Of a stretch of DNA of 52,822 bases, positions 25,721 to 34,400 are shown piece after piece. This DNA comes from Clostridia bacterium (lineage in GTDB: Bacteria; Bacillota_A; Clostridia; Christensenellales; Aristaeellaceae), in NCBI GenBank assembly GCA_017399225.1, contig JAFQEB010000087.1, positions 1 to 52,822 of the forward strand, in the 5' to 3' direction. Positions within the stretch are counted from its first letter, which is position 1, and each line of letters starts with the position of its first letter. A model generated the notes under the pieces. The model was given only the letters and a program-made list of their open reading frames with translations. It did not search any database and had not been told where the DNA came from. Made by a program: the position numbers and the translations under genes.

Positions 25721-25743
25721 CGCAAGTGCGTATACGCACCTGC
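25672..25743 (+). promoter_or_regulatory. Palindromic operator-like repeats upstream of XRE gene
   Basis: ATACGCA-CC-TGCGTAT (25672-25687) is a perfect palindrome with 7-base arms. A longer near-perfect palindrome with 12-base arms and one mismatch lies at 25720-25743, centred on TGCGTATACGCA. The 13-mer atacgcacctgcg occurs in both (25672-25684 and 25732-25744), exactly 60 bases apart. The second copy lies where an XRE-gene promoter would be (a weak TATCAT -10 is at 25755-25760). The likely binder is the XRE protein downstream. Confidence 0.65.
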
Positions 25744-25780
25744 GCAAAATTTTTTATCATCTTGTCAGAGGTGATAGAGA

Positions 25781-26023
25781 ATGACTGTCAAAGAAGCCGT
25801 GGCCGCCCGTTTCAACGCCATTCTCGCTGAGCGTCACATGCGCGCCAACGAGCTTGCCACCCGCAGCGGCATCACCCCCTCAAGCGTGTATTCCATGCTC
25901 GACCCGCGCCGCAAGGAGGTTTCGATCAACCTGATTAAGAAACTCTGCGATGGCCTGGATATGACGCTGGGCGAGTTCTTCTCCGCGCCGGTTTTTGACA
26001 GCCTTGAGCAGGAGATCCAGTAG
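25781..26023 (+). CDS. XRE-family HTH regulator
   Basis: An 80-residue Cro/C1-type repressor: RANELATRSGITPSSVYSML carries the HTH, and VSINLIKKLCDGLDMTLGEFF the following helices. It resembles small regulators kept by integrative elements in Firmicutes. It lies 60 bases after the truncated recombinase and behind the palindromic repeats described above. AGAGGTGATAGAG precedes the ATG. It may be the surviving regulator of an eroded element, or an independent gene controlling its own promoter. The gap to the next gene (26024-26206) contains only the liv promoter. Confidence 0.88.
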   Translation: MTVKEAVAARFNAILAERHMRANELATRSGITPSSVYSMLDPRRKEVSINLIKKLCDGLDMTLGEFFSAPVFDSLEQEIQ

Positions 26024-26120
26024 CGCAGCGCGATCCCAATCAAAACGGAAGCAGCTTTTCCAGCATGACCCAAAACCCGAATGATCCAATCAAAAAAACA
26101 GGAAAGATACAGGAAATGAC

Positions 26121-26149
26121 TTGCAGTGAGGGCACACAGTCGCTATAAT
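26121..26149 (+). promoter_or_regulatory. Promoter of the liv operon
   Basis: TTGCAG (26121-26126), a 17-base spacer and consensus TATAAT (26144-26149) lie about 55 bases before livK. Confidence 0.75.
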
Positions 26150-26206
26150 AGGAACATCCTGATCGCTGCGGGAAAACGCAGCAGGTATTTTAGGGAGGTT
26201 TTCGTT

Positions 26207-27343
26207 ATGAAGGTTCGTAAGCTCTTTGCTGCTGTGCTGGCTCTGTGCCTGGCTGCGTGCATGATCCCCGCTGCTTCTGCGGAGACGGTTATCAAGATCG
26301 GCGTGATCGGCCCCATGACCGGCGGTGCTGCCGTGTACGGCAATGCGGTTGCCAACGGCGCCCAGATCGCTGTGAACGAGATCAACGCCAACGGCGGTGA
26401 GATCAAGCTGGTTCTGGACGTGCAGGACGATGAGCACGATCCCGAGAAGGCGATCAACGCCTACTCTGCTGTGCTGGACAATGGCGCTCAGATGATCCTG
26501 GGCACAGTCACCACCGGCCCCTGCCTGTCCGTGTCTGCCGTTGCTTTTGAAGAGCGCATCTTCATGCTGACCCCCTCCGCTTCCGCTACCGGCGTGACCG
26601 AGGGCAAGGACAATGTGTTCCAGGTCTGCTTCACCGATCCCGGCCAGGGCATCGCTGCTGCTGACAAGATCTTCGAGATGAGCCCCGACGCCAAGGTCGG
26701 CATCATCTACAACAACGCTGACGCTTACTCCACCGGCATCAAGGACGCCTTCATTGAGCAGGCTGCTGCCAAGGACCTGCAGGTTGTTGCCAACAGCTCC
26801 TTCTCCTCTGACGCCAACACCGACTTCTCCGCCCAGATCGCTGCCTGCAAGGATGCCGGCGCTGACCTGGTCTTCCTGCCCATCTACTACACCCCCGCTT
26901 CCCTGATCCTGTCCCAGTGCAATGCCATCGCTTATGCGCCCACCTTCTTCGGCGTGGACGGCATGGACGGCATCCTGAACCTGGAAGGCTTCGACAAGAC
27001 CCTGGCCGAGGGCGTGATGCTGCTGACCCCCTTCGCCGCTTCCTCTCAGGACGAGGCGACCCAGTCCTTCGTGAAGCAGTATGTGGATGATTACGGCGAG
27101 AAGCCCAACCAGTTCGCTGCCGACGCCTATGACGGCGTGTACGCCCTGTACCAGGCCTGCATGAACGCCGGCATCACTGCCGACACCGCTGCTGAGGAAG
27201 CCTGCGAGCTGCTGATCGCTCAGTTCCCCACGCTCGAGATCAATGGCCTGACCGGCAAGCTCTCCTGGGACGTTTCCGGTGCTGTGACCAAGGATCCCAC
27301 CGTGTACGTCATTAAGGACGGCGCCTACGCCATGGTCGAATAA
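26207..27343 (+). CDS. livK: Branched-chain amino acid ABC transporter, substrate-binding protein
   Basis: A 378-residue extracytoplasmic binding protein of the Leu/Ile/Val-binding (type I periplasmic-binding) family. The signal region is MKVRKLFAAVLALCLAAC; LAAC (15-18) may be a lipobox with C18 as lipid anchor, and an alternative signal peptidase I site follows at ASA-ET. The mature start TVIKIGVIGPMTGGAAVYGNAVANGAQ is typical of LivK/LivJ. TAGGGAGG precedes ATG 26207; the frame extends upstream but over the promoter. Codon use is strongly biased (many gct, gac, aag), suggesting high expression, as usual for binding proteins. It is the first gene of a complete transporter operon. The actual ligand could be an amino acid or short amide. 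Confidence 0.92.
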   Translation: MKVRKLFAAVLALCLAACMIPAASAETVIKIGVIGPMTGGAAVYGNAVANGAQIAVNEINANGGEIKLVLDVQDDEHDPEKAINAYSAVLDNGAQMILGTVTTGPCLSVSAVAFEERIFMLTPSASATGVTEGKDNVFQVCFTDPGQGIAAADKIFEMSPDAKVGIIYNNADAYSTGIKDAFIEQAAAKDLQVVANSSFSSDANTDFSAQIAACKDAGADLVFLPIYYTPASLILSQCNAIAYAPTFFGVDGMDGILNLEGFDKTLAEGVMLLTPFAASSQDEATQSFVKQYVDDYGEKPNQFAADAYDGVYALYQACMNAGITADTAAEEACELLIAQFPTLEINGLTGKLSWDVSGAVTKDPTVYVIKDGAYAMVE

Positions 27344-27379
27344 TCGATCCGCTGCCCTGAGCAGCAGGCGTGCGCTTGC

Positions 27380-27410
27380 GCCCGGCTCCTGCCTTTTGCG
27401 GGAGTCGGGC
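27380..27410 (+). terminator. Hairpin between livK and livH, probable partial terminator
   Basis: GCCCGGCTCC (27380-27389) pairs with GGGAGTCGGGC (27400-27410) with one mismatch; followed by agttcttgt. It probably reduces read-through so that the binding protein is made in excess of the permeases, and may protect the livK mRNA end. Confidence 0.55.
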
Positions 27411-27474
27411 AGTTCTTGTCCATATGGAATCGCACAAATGACCGCAATCCTATGCAAAGAGAGGTCGTGAAGGA

Positions 27475-28401
27475 ATGATATCGCTCCTTTCCACCCTGTT
27501 GAACGGCTTGAGCCTGGGCAGCGTGTACGCCATCATCGCCCTTGGCTACACCATGGTTTACGGCATTGCCAAAATGCTGAACTTTGCCCACGGCGACGTG
27601 ATCATGATCGGCGCGTACATTTCCTTCAGCGCCATTTTCTACTGGGGTCTGCATCCTGTGCTGGGCTTCCTGCTGGCCATGCTGGTCTGCACGGTGCTGG
27701 GCATTGTGATCGAGTCCCTGGCCTACAAGCCCCTGCGTCAGGCTACGTCCCTGGCGGTGCTGATCACCGCCATCGGCATGAGCTACCTGCTGCAGAACTC
27801 CGCGCAGCTCATCTGGGGCGCCAACCCCAAGGCATTCCCCAAGATGATCTCCCTGCCCGACGCCTCTCTCTTCGGCGGCGCGGTTACCATCAGCAACAAT
27901 ACCATCTCCATGCTCAATGACCAGCTGAAGATCTCCGGCAACATGGTCGTGACCATTCTGGCCTGCGTGGCCATCATGATCTGCCTGACGCTGTTCATCA
28001 ACAAGACCAAGCTGGGCAAGGCCATGCGCGGCGTGAGCGAAGACCGCGGCGCTGCGGAGCTGATGGGCATCAACGTCAACATGACCATTTCTCTGACCTT
28101 CGCCATCGGCTCTGCGCTGGCGGCGGTGGCGGGCGTGCTGCTTTGCTCTGCCTATCCGAGCCTGCAGCCCACGACCGGCGCAATGCCCGGCATCAAGGCC
28201 TTCACGGCGGCGGTGTTCGGCGGTATCGGATCCATCCCCGGCGCCATGGTCGGCGGCATCCTGCTGGGCGTGATCGAAAAGCTGGGTCAGACCTATGTGT
28301 CCGATCAGCTGGGCGACGCCTTTGCCTTTGCTGTGCTGATCATCGTTCTGCTCGTCAAGCCTGCCGGCCTGATGGGCAAGAAGGTCCATGAGAAAGTGTG
28401 A
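27475..28401 (+). CDS. livH: Branched-chain amino acid ABC transporter permease LivH
   Basis: A 308-residue inner-membrane permease with about eight helices. The N-terminus (LLNGLSLGSVYAIIALGYTMVYGIAKMLNFAHGDVIMIGAYI) is the LivH signature, including the NFAHGD motif. The coupling loop is visible as MRGVSEDRGAAELMGINVN and the later AVFGGIGSIPGAMVGGILLG is also conserved. AAGAGAGG lies upstream of ATG 27475. livM follows 10 bases after the stop. Confidence 0.95.
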   Translation: MISLLSTLLNGLSLGSVYAIIALGYTMVYGIAKMLNFAHGDVIMIGAYISFSAIFYWGLHPVLGFLLAMLVCTVLGIVIESLAYKPLRQATSLAVLITAIGMSYLLQNSAQLIWGANPKAFPKMISLPDASLFGGAVTISNNTISMLNDQLKISGNMVVTILACVAIMICLTLFINKTKLGKAMRGVSEDRGAAELMGINVNMTISLTFAIGSALAAVAGVLLCSAYPSLQPTTGAMPGIKAFTAAVFGGIGSIPGAMVGGILLGVIEKLGQTYVSDQLGDAFAFAVLIIVLLVKPAGLMGKKVHEKV

Positions 28402-28411
28402 GGTGGAAAGC

Positions 28412-29605
28412 ATGAAGATCAACAAGAAGCTCCGCAGCACACTGATCACGCTGGCGATCGTTGTTATCGCGTTCCTGGTTTGTCAGGCGGCCATCAACGG
28501 CTGGCTTGGCAAGGATTTCAAGATCACCCGCTCCATGAAGGGCCTGCTGGTACCCTGCTGCGTGTACATTGTGCTGGCGGTTTCGCTGAACCTGGTCGTC
28601 GGCATCTCCGGCGAGCTGAGCCTGGGTCATGCCGGCTTCATGAGCATCGGCGCCTTCTCGGGCGTTGTGGTGGCCAGCTGGATGGAGAAGGCCTTCACCG
28701 TTGTCAATGAGGCGGGGAAGAGCGTTCCCCTCTTCAGCGACACTGCCATTCTGGTCATTGCCATGCTGCTCAGCGGCGTGTTTGCCAGCATTGCAGGCGT
28801 TTTGATCGGCATCCCTGCGCTGCGCCTGCGCGGCGACTATCTGGCCATCGTGCTGCTGGCCTTTGGCGAGATCATCCGCAATGTGCTCAACTGCGTGCTG
28901 GTTGCTGTGGACGGTTCCTCCGTGCAGTTTGCGCTGAAGCTGAACAATGACGCTGCCGCCAACTTCACCTCCGGCGCCAAGCTGGTCATCAACGGCGCCC
29001 AGGGTACCAGCAACAAGGTGATGAGTGCTGCCTTCAACAACGAGCGCTTCATCGTGGGCTTTGCGCTGGTGGTGTTCACCCTGATCGTGGTGCTGAACCT
29101 GATCAACAGCCGCTCCGGCCGCGCCATCATGGCTATCCGCGACAACCGCATCGCTGCGGAGTCTGTGGGCCTGAACGTCATGAAGTACAAGATGATGGCC
29201 TTTGTGATCGGTGCTGCGCTGGCGGGCATGGCGGGCTGCCTCTACGGCCTGAACATGACTACGGTCACTGCGGTCGACTTTGACTACAACATGTCCATTG
29301 AGATTCTGGTTATCGTGGTGCTGGGCGGCATCGGCAGCATCCGCGGTTCCGTGATCGCAGCGGTTCTGCTCAAGATCCTGCCCGAGCAGCTGCGCTTCCT
29401 GCAGGATTACCGCATGCTGGTTTACGCAGTGGTGCTGATCGTGGTGATGCTGACCACCAACAGCCCGATTCTCAAGAATCTCTTTGCCTGGATCATGCGC
29501 TTTGAGCCCATTGCCAAGGTTGTGAACAAGCTTGGCGACGTCCGCAAGAGCCTGCTTGGCAAGCTCCTGCCTAAAAAGAACGGAAAGGCAGGTGACGCGC
29601 AGTGA
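28412..29605 (+). CDS. livM: Branched-chain amino acid ABC transporter permease LivM
   Basis: A 397-residue permease, partner of LivH. Conserved features: SLNLVVGISGELSLGHAGFMSIGAFSG split as SLNLVVG then LSLGHAGF, the coupling loop MAIRDNRIAAESVGLNVMKYKM, and LGGIGSIRGSVIAA near the end. The protein has a C-terminal extension of about 40 residues ending in a basic tail (LLGKLLPKKNGKAG). Start chosen at 28412 behind GAGGTGGAAAG; an ATG at 28388 overlapping livH is less likely. Its stop overlaps the livG GTG start. Confidence 0.93.
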   Translation: MKINKKLRSTLITLAIVVIAFLVCQAAINGWLGKDFKITRSMKGLLVPCCVYIVLAVSLNLVVGISGELSLGHAGFMSIGAFSGVVVASWMEKAFTVVNEAGKSVPLFSDTAILVIAMLLSGVFASIAGVLIGIPALRLRGDYLAIVLLAFGEIIRNVLNCVLVAVDGSSVQFALKLNNDAAANFTSGAKLVINGAQGTSNKVMSAAFNNERFIVGFALVVFTLIVVLNLINSRSGRAIMAIRDNRIAAESVGLNVMKYKMMAFVIGAALAGMAGCLYGLNMTTVTAVDFDYNMSIEILVIVVLGGIGSIRGSVIAAVLLKILPEQLRFLQDYRMLVYAVVLIVVMLTTNSPILKNLFAWIMRFEPIAKVVNKLGDVRKSLLGKLLPKKNGKAGDAQ

Positions 29606-30480
29606 CGCAGCAGAAAAAGCGCCTTCTGGATACCAAGATGGTGCCCGTGCCCAGTCAGTCCATCGTTCCGGAGCGTGACGTGGATAAGCGTCCCGTGCTA
29701 GAAACGCGTCATCTGGGTATCGAATTCGGCGGCCTGAAGGCGGTTGAGGATTTCAACATCGCCGTGGGTCCCACGGAGATCTGCGGTCTGATCGGCCCTA
29801 ACGGCGCCGGCAAGACCACCGTCTTCAACCTGCTGACCAAGGTGTACCATCCCACCAGCGGTACCGTGCTGATCAACGGCAAGGATACCTCCGGCATGAA
29901 TACCGAGCAGGCCAACCGCATGGGCATTGCCCGTACGTTCCAGAATATCCGCCTGTTTTCCAACATGACGGTAGAGGACAACGTCCGCATCGGTCTGCAT
30001 AATCAGATCAAATACGGCATGTTCTCCGGCATTCTCCGCCTGCCCCAGTTCTGGACGGGCGAGAAGAAGCAGCACGAGAAGGCTCTTGATTTGCTGTCCA
30101 TCTTCGGGATGCAGGATATGGCGGACGTCAAGGCGGGCAGCCTGCCCTACGGCGCTCAGCGCCGCCTGGAGATCGTCCGCGCGCTGGCGACCAATCCCTC
30201 CCTGCTGCTGCTGGATGAGCCTGCTGCGGGCATGAATCCCCACGAGACCGAAGAGCTGATGCAGAACATCATCAAGATCCGCGATCAGTTCCAGATCGCC
30301 GTGATGCTCATCGAGCACGACATGAACCTGGTCATGGGCATCTGCGAGGGCATCTGTGTGCTGAACTACGGCCGCATCATCGCCAAGGGCACGGCGGAGG
30401 AGATCCAGCGTAACCCGGTGGTCATCGAGGCCTACCTGGGCTCCCAGCACAATGGCGAGGACAAGGGAGGTGACGCCTGA
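29602..30480 (+). CDS. livG: Branched-chain amino acid ABC transporter ATPase LivG
   Basis: A 292-residue ATPase. Walker A is GPNGAGKTT, signature is LPYGAQRRLEIVRAL (a form usual in LivG), and Walker B is LLLLDEPAAGM followed by the H-loop IEHDM. It has an extra N-terminal stretch of about 30 residues compared with E. coli LivG (255 aa), rich in Lys, Val and Pro, of unknown role. The start is GTG 29602 overlapping the livM stop; AGGTGACGC precedes it. The livF start overlaps its stop codon by one base. Confidence 0.93.
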   Translation: MTQQKKRLLDTKMVPVPSQSIVPERDVDKRPVLETRHLGIEFGGLKAVEDFNIAVGPTEICGLIGPNGAGKTTVFNLLTKVYHPTSGTVLINGKDTSGMNTEQANRMGIARTFQNIRLFSNMTVEDNVRIGLHNQIKYGMFSGILRLPQFWTGEKKQHEKALDLLSIFGMQDMADVKAGSLPYGAQRRLEIVRALATNPSLLLLDEPAAGMNPHETEELMQNIIKIRDQFQIAVMLIEHDMNLVMGICEGICVLNYGRIIAKGTAEEIQRNPVVIEAYLGSQHNGEDKGGDA

Positions 30481-31187
30481 TGAGCCTGCTGAAGGTCGAT
30501 GATATCCACGTTTATTACGGCGCCATTCACGCCATCAAGGGCGTTTCCTTCGAGGTCAACGAGGGCGAAATCGTGACGCTGATCGGCGCCAACGGCGCTG
30601 GCAAATCCACCACGCTGAACACGGTGGCCGGCCTGCTGCGTCCCCGCAGCGGCGTGATCACCTTCGACGGGAAGAATCTCGCGTCGGTCCCTGCGCATCA
30701 GACGGTATCCCTGGGCATGGCGCTGTGCCCCGAAGGCCGCCGCATTTTCCAGCAGATGACTGTCCGCGAGAACCTCGAGATGGGCGGCTTCACCCGTCCC
30801 CCGGCGGAGATCCCTGCGTCGATGGAAGAGATGTTCCAGCGCTTCCCCCGCCTCAAGGAGCGCGAGAAGCAGATCGCAGGCACCCTCTCCGGCGGCGAGC
30901 AGCAGATGCTGGCCATCGCCCGCGCGATGATGTCCAAGCCCCGCCTGCTGATGCTGGACGAGCCCTCCATGGGCCTGGCCCCCATCCTGGTGGAGCAGAT
31001 CTTTGACATCATCAAGGAGCTGCACGCGGCAGGCGTGACCATCCTGCTGGTGGAGCAGAACGCCCAGATGGCGCTGTCCATCGCCGACCGCGCCTATGTG
31101 CTGGAGACCGGCACGGTATCCAAGACCGGCCCGGCGGACGAGCTGCTGCATGACGACGCCGTGCGCAAGGCGTACCTGGGTAACTAA
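30480..31187 (+). CDS. livF: Branched-chain amino acid ABC transporter ATPase LivF
   Basis: A 235-residue ATPase, the usual size for LivF. Walker A is GANGAGKST, signature LSGGEQQMLAIARAM, Walker B LLMLDEPSMGLAP, H-loop LLVEQN. The segment RRIFQQMTVRENLEMG is typical of LivF. GGGAGGTGACGCCTG precedes the ATG. The operon order livK-H-M-G-F is complete and ends at a strong hairpin. Confidence 0.95.
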   Translation: MSLLKVDDIHVYYGAIHAIKGVSFEVNEGEIVTLIGANGAGKSTTLNTVAGLLRPRSGVITFDGKNLASVPAHQTVSLGMALCPEGRRIFQQMTVRENLEMGGFTRPPAEIPASMEEMFQRFPRLKEREKQIAGTLSGGEQQMLAIARAMMSKPRLLMLDEPSMGLAPILVEQIFDIIKELHAAGVTILLVEQNAQMALSIADRAYVLETGTVSKTGPADELLHDDAVRKAYLGN

Positions 31188-31200
31188 GTGCATATGGAAA

Positions 31201-31246
31201 CAGCCCCTCCCGGTGTTCCGCAGGCTTGCGGAGCGGGGAGGGGCTG
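31201..31246 (+). terminator. liv operon terminator
   Basis: CAGCCCCTCCC (31201-31211) pairs perfectly with GGGAGGGGCTG (31236-31246). An inner GTTCCGC/GCGGAG stem extends the hairpin. It lies between convergent livF and the zinc-ribbon gene and may serve both. Confidence 0.85.
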
Positions 31247-31264
31247 CTTGCTGTATTGGGGAGC

Positions 31265-31870
31265 TTACCGCGGCTTGGCTGCGCCGCAGTTATCGCAGGT
31301 CGCCTTCGAGGCAGGGTTCAGCGTGTCGCAGGTGCAGAGCCACGCACTGCACGAGGGACAGCGGCGCGACAGGGTGTTGCTCTTGCCGCAGGTGCACTGC
31401 CAGGCGTGGGCGGCAGGTGCAGCTGCAGCAGTGGAAAGCGCAATGGGCGTGCCGCGAAGCTTGGCTGCACCGCAGTCCGCGCAGAAGTCTTTTGACGCGG
31501 AGTTAACTGCGCCGCAGGGACAGCGCCAGGGATTCGGAACGGTACCTGTGAAAGGGGCTGGGGCGCGGGATGTTGCGGGCTTGACTGGGGACGACTGGGG
31601 CTTCCGTTCTTCCGCGAAGGCAACGGGCACCTGAGGGGAAGCCTGGCCTGTGGTGGTGCTAAAGGCTGCGGCATTGCCGCCCCTGTCCGGAAGGGCGATG
31701 ACCATCAGGATGCCGACGAGCCCCAGCCAGAAGCAGAAGTGGAAATAACGCCGGGAAGAGTGCCCCTTTGCTTCGGCGATGCGACCGAATTCGAGGCTGA
31801 TAAAGTAATTGAGGATAAGCAGGGCCGCGACGGGAAGAAGGATCAGCAGGAACAGAAAGAATGTGCGCAT
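31265..31870 (-). CDS. Membrane protein with two helices and C-terminal double zinc ribbons
   Basis: A 201-residue protein. Two membrane helices (about 3-25 and 44-62) are followed by a Pro/Ser/Thr-rich linker and then cysteine-pair modules: CPCG...CADCG (about 116-134), CTCG...CPSC (about 159-173) and CTCD...CDNCG (about 179-196). Pattern WxCxCGxxNxxxxxxCxxCGAAK is the RanBP2-like/zinc-ribbon type. No enzymatic domain. It lies 18 bases downstream of the WG-repeat gene, whose own zinc finger (WQCGCGAWNADAASKCRIC) is the same type, so the pair may have a common partner. GGAGG precedes the ATG. Confidence 0.8.
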   Translation of the reverse strand: MRTFFLFLLILLPVAALLILNYFISLEFGRIAEAKGHSSRRYFHFCFWLGLVGILMVIALPDRGGNAAAFSTTTGQASPQVPVAFAEERKPQSSPVKPATSRAPAPFTGTVPNPWRCPCGAVNSASKDFCADCGAAKLRGTPIALSTAAAAPAAHAWQCTCGKSNTLSRRCPSCSAWLCTCDTLNPASKATCDNCGAAKPR

Positions 31871-31888
31871 GTAGGATACCTCCTTATA

Positions 31889-34021
31889 TTATTGGTTCGG
31901 TCGGTTAGTGGTCAGCTTGCCGTCGACGACGTAGTAGGTTTTGATGATCTTGTAGCCAGAACCAATGATCCATTCCTTCACTTGGATGTAATCGCCGTAA
32001 TGACTGATGGTGTCATTCGTGAAGGGAACAACGATCTTGCCCTGTTTGTCGATGACGCAGTGCATCAGGTCAGGGCTGCTGCGGCGGTTGCTTGAATTCT
32101 TGACCCATGCGGTCAGGACGGCATAGCCGTTCTGGAAACCGTCGCAACCATAGGGTTCACTGATGCCCATCGAGGACAGATCGAGGCGGAGCGCCATTGT
32201 GCCGGAGGCATTGACGAACCCGGCAGAACTGGCAGTTTGGACGTACAGCAAACCTTCGCCAAACTTATTGCCCATTTCTGAATACTGGGTTTGCAGCACG
32301 GTTTTGCCGTCGGAGAGCCGGACAAGGCCGTAATAGCCGCCGTCCTCGAACTGCTTGTTCGTCTTGACCTTCGCGACGCCTTCCTGGACGAAGCTTTCGC
32401 TGGCGTCCACATAGCCCCATGCGGGCTGAATGACGAATTTGCCTGTCTTGTCGATCAGACCCCATTTGTCGTTCTTGATGACCTGCGCATAGCCGTTCTT
32501 CATGTCGTAGGCGCTGTCGAACTCCACCTTGGTGATCGCCCGTCCGGTGGCGTCGATGTAGCCCCAGGGGGCGCTGAAAGAACTGCCGTGGCGCACTGCG
32601 GCGACGCCCTCGGAGAAGGGCTTCACATAGCCGTAGTATTCACCGCCCAGTACGTTTCCATCCTTGTCCATGAAGGCATACTGCGGGAAGGCTCCGCCGC
32701 CACTCGTGAAAATCCAGAAGCCTTCGGAGCTGCCCTTAAACTCCACCAATGTGCCGAGCAACTTGCTGCTGCTGTCGGCTGGGCTGATGACGTATGTTTG
32801 CTCACTCGAATAGCCGACCCTGCCTGTGGTGGCCAGGATGATGGAGCTGTCACAGTCGGTCAGGCCGGGGACGTTGACCACGCTGCTGTACAGCGGCGGG
32901 GTGACCCATCCGTTCTCGCCGAAGCGGACAAAGCCGATGCTGTTGCCGTATTCTACACTGGTGTAGGTGTATACATCCTCGGGGAGTGCCTGGTTGTGTT
33001 TAAAGGAATCTTGCGCCAGGCGGAAGTACATGGCATCCTCCTGGGCCTTGCCGTTCTGCGCGTTGCCATAGGCGATCTCGGCTTTGGCATAGTCACCCTC
33101 CGCCATGTACGCGTCGCCCGCCAGCTGAGCGGCCTTCCGGGCCTTTTCCCCGTCGCGCGCGGTGGCGTAAGCGTCGTAGGCCTCCTGATAGCGTTTTGCC
33201 TCGAAGGCGTCGTCGCCGATCCCGGTGAATACCGGCGGGATGACGGCAAAGTACACGATCGCGGCTGCCGCGGCAATCACACCGGCGGTGATCGCAGCGA
33301 TGCGGCGCCTGCGTTTGGTCTGCTGTGCCTTCGCTTCGGCTTCCTTTTCAGCCGCGAGGGCCTGTTCTGCCTTTTCCCTGCGCAGCTGCTCCTGCCGGGC
33401 AAGCCAGGCCTTCAGGCGGGGCATCAGCTCGCGTTCATCGGCGAGCTCCTGCTGCTGAAGCAGCGAGCAGGTGCAGATGCGGCATTTGGAAGCGGCGTCG
33501 GCGTTCCAGGCTCCGCAGCCGCACTGCCAGAACCCGCCCTGCACCTGTGGCAGATAGCGCAGCAGTTGGCAGTTCATCGTGCGGTGGTACTGCTCCAGCA
33601 GCTGGGCGCCAAAGGGCAGCGGAATGGCCTCCGGCAGCGGCCCAAGCGCTGTGTCGGAGGGATTTTCCCAAATCGTGCCGTCCTGATAAACAACGCTGCG
33701 GACGGCCACGGTGAAGGCGCGAACCACCTGATTCTCCAGCTGGATCAGGCTGCGGTCTCCAAAGGCCTTGAAGGGCGGGACGGTCAGGTCGAGGTAATGA
33801 TGCTCGACGCTGCCCAGGGGGCGCAGGGTGATATCCAGCATGTTCACGCGGACGATCACCGCGCTGACGGGCCGCTGATCCATGGGGACCAGTTCCAGCT
33901 GAACGGCCAGCTTGCCGTTGGCCTGCTTCAGCAGCGCGCCATCCTCCACGAGAATGGGGCAGCCGGCCTGGTGCTGCGGCGCACCAAGCTCAAACAGACG
34001 GGGGATCGGCAGATTGATCAT
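31889..34021 (-). CDS. Zinc-ribbon, membrane-anchored WG-repeat protein
   Basis: A 710-residue protein. Order: N-terminal beta domain (about 1-165), zinc finger WQCGCGAWN...CRIC (about 170-190), coiled-coil-like basic/acidic helix, one membrane helix at about 238-258 (IAAITAGVIAAAAAIVYFAV), two TPR-like helix pairs (YQEAYDAYATARDGEKARKA, DYAKAEIAYGNAQNG), then WG/KWG repeats to about 600 (APWGYIDATGRAITKVEFDSA-type units, NDKWGLIDKTGKFVIQPAWGYV) that form a propeller-like external domain. Topology predicts sensing outside and a zinc module inside. No kinase or protease domain is seen. AAGGAGCATCGATT precedes the ATG. It heads a two-gene unit with the double zinc-ribbon protein. Confidence 0.85.
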   Translation of the reverse strand: MINLPIPRLFELGAPQHQAGCPILVEDGALLKQANGKLAVQLELVPMDQRPVSAVIVRVNMLDITLRPLGSVEHHYLDLTVPPFKAFGDRSLIQLENQVVRAFTVAVRSVVYQDGTIWENPSDTALGPLPEAIPLPFGAQLLEQYHRTMNCQLLRYLPQVQGGFWQCGCGAWNADAASKCRICTCSLLQQQELADERELMPRLKAWLARQEQLRREKAEQALAAEKEAEAKAQQTKRRRRIAAITAGVIAAAAAIVYFAVIPPVFTGIGDDAFEAKRYQEAYDAYATARDGEKARKAAQLAGDAYMAEGDYAKAEIAYGNAQNGKAQEDAMYFRLAQDSFKHNQALPEDVYTYTSVEYGNSIGFVRFGENGWVTPPLYSSVVNVPGLTDCDSSIILATTGRVGYSSEQTYVISPADSSSKLLGTLVEFKGSSEGFWIFTSGGGAFPQYAFMDKDGNVLGGEYYGYVKPFSEGVAAVRHGSSFSAPWGYIDATGRAITKVEFDSAYDMKNGYAQVIKNDKWGLIDKTGKFVIQPAWGYVDASESFVQEGVAKVKTNKQFEDGGYYGLVRLSDGKTVLQTQYSEMGNKFGEGLLYVQTASSAGFVNASGTMALRLDLSSMGISEPYGCDGFQNGYAVLTAWVKNSSNRRSSPDLMHCVIDKQGKIVVPFTNDTISHYGDYIQVKEWIIGSGYKIIKTYYVVDGKLTTNRPNQ

Positions 34022-34112
34022 AATCGATGCTCCTTATGTACAGGAATGATCTTCTTTCGTTGATTTGACAAAGAACATGAGATCTCCTGCTTGGACGTGG
34101 GCGGTTGTGGGA

Positions 34113-34349
34113 TTATTTGTCGGCTGCAGTGCGGTTTTGTTCCGCCTGGAATTTCTTGCTGGTTTTCCGCTGGCGGCAGCGGCCGCAGATGACGGGCGTT
34201 ACACCGCGCTCCTGCAGTGCGGTCTCCGCAGCTTCCACCGTGATGAAATCGGCGGTGCGCTTGCGGCGGGTGTTGAGCGCCCACCAGCAGGGCAATTCAA
34301 GGTCGTGGATCATGCCGCTTTCCATATTGGCTCTGTAACGATTCTGCAT
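34113..34349 (-). CDS. 78-residue hypothetical protein with a CxxC pair
   Basis: The product starts MQNRYRANMESGMIHDLELP, has a CWWALNTRRKRTADFITVEAA core, and ends with CGRCRQRKTSKKFQ. The single CxxC and basic tail suggest half of a zinc-binding site that could be completed by a dimer. An AGGAGG ribosome site precedes the ATG and a good promoter lies upstream, both supporting a real gene despite its short length. The same frame continues far upstream through cotH antisense, but that is not coding. It is the first gene before the WG-repeat gene, with a 91-base gap. Family not recognised. Confidence 0.65.
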   Translation of the reverse strand: MQNRYRANMESGMIHDLELPCWWALNTRRKRTADFITVEAAETALQERGVTPVICGRCRQRKTSKKFQAEQNRTAADK

Positions 34350-34400
34350 ATTGCCTCCTGTGCGGCTGCGGTGAGATGCCCGCAGCGAAATCATGATATT

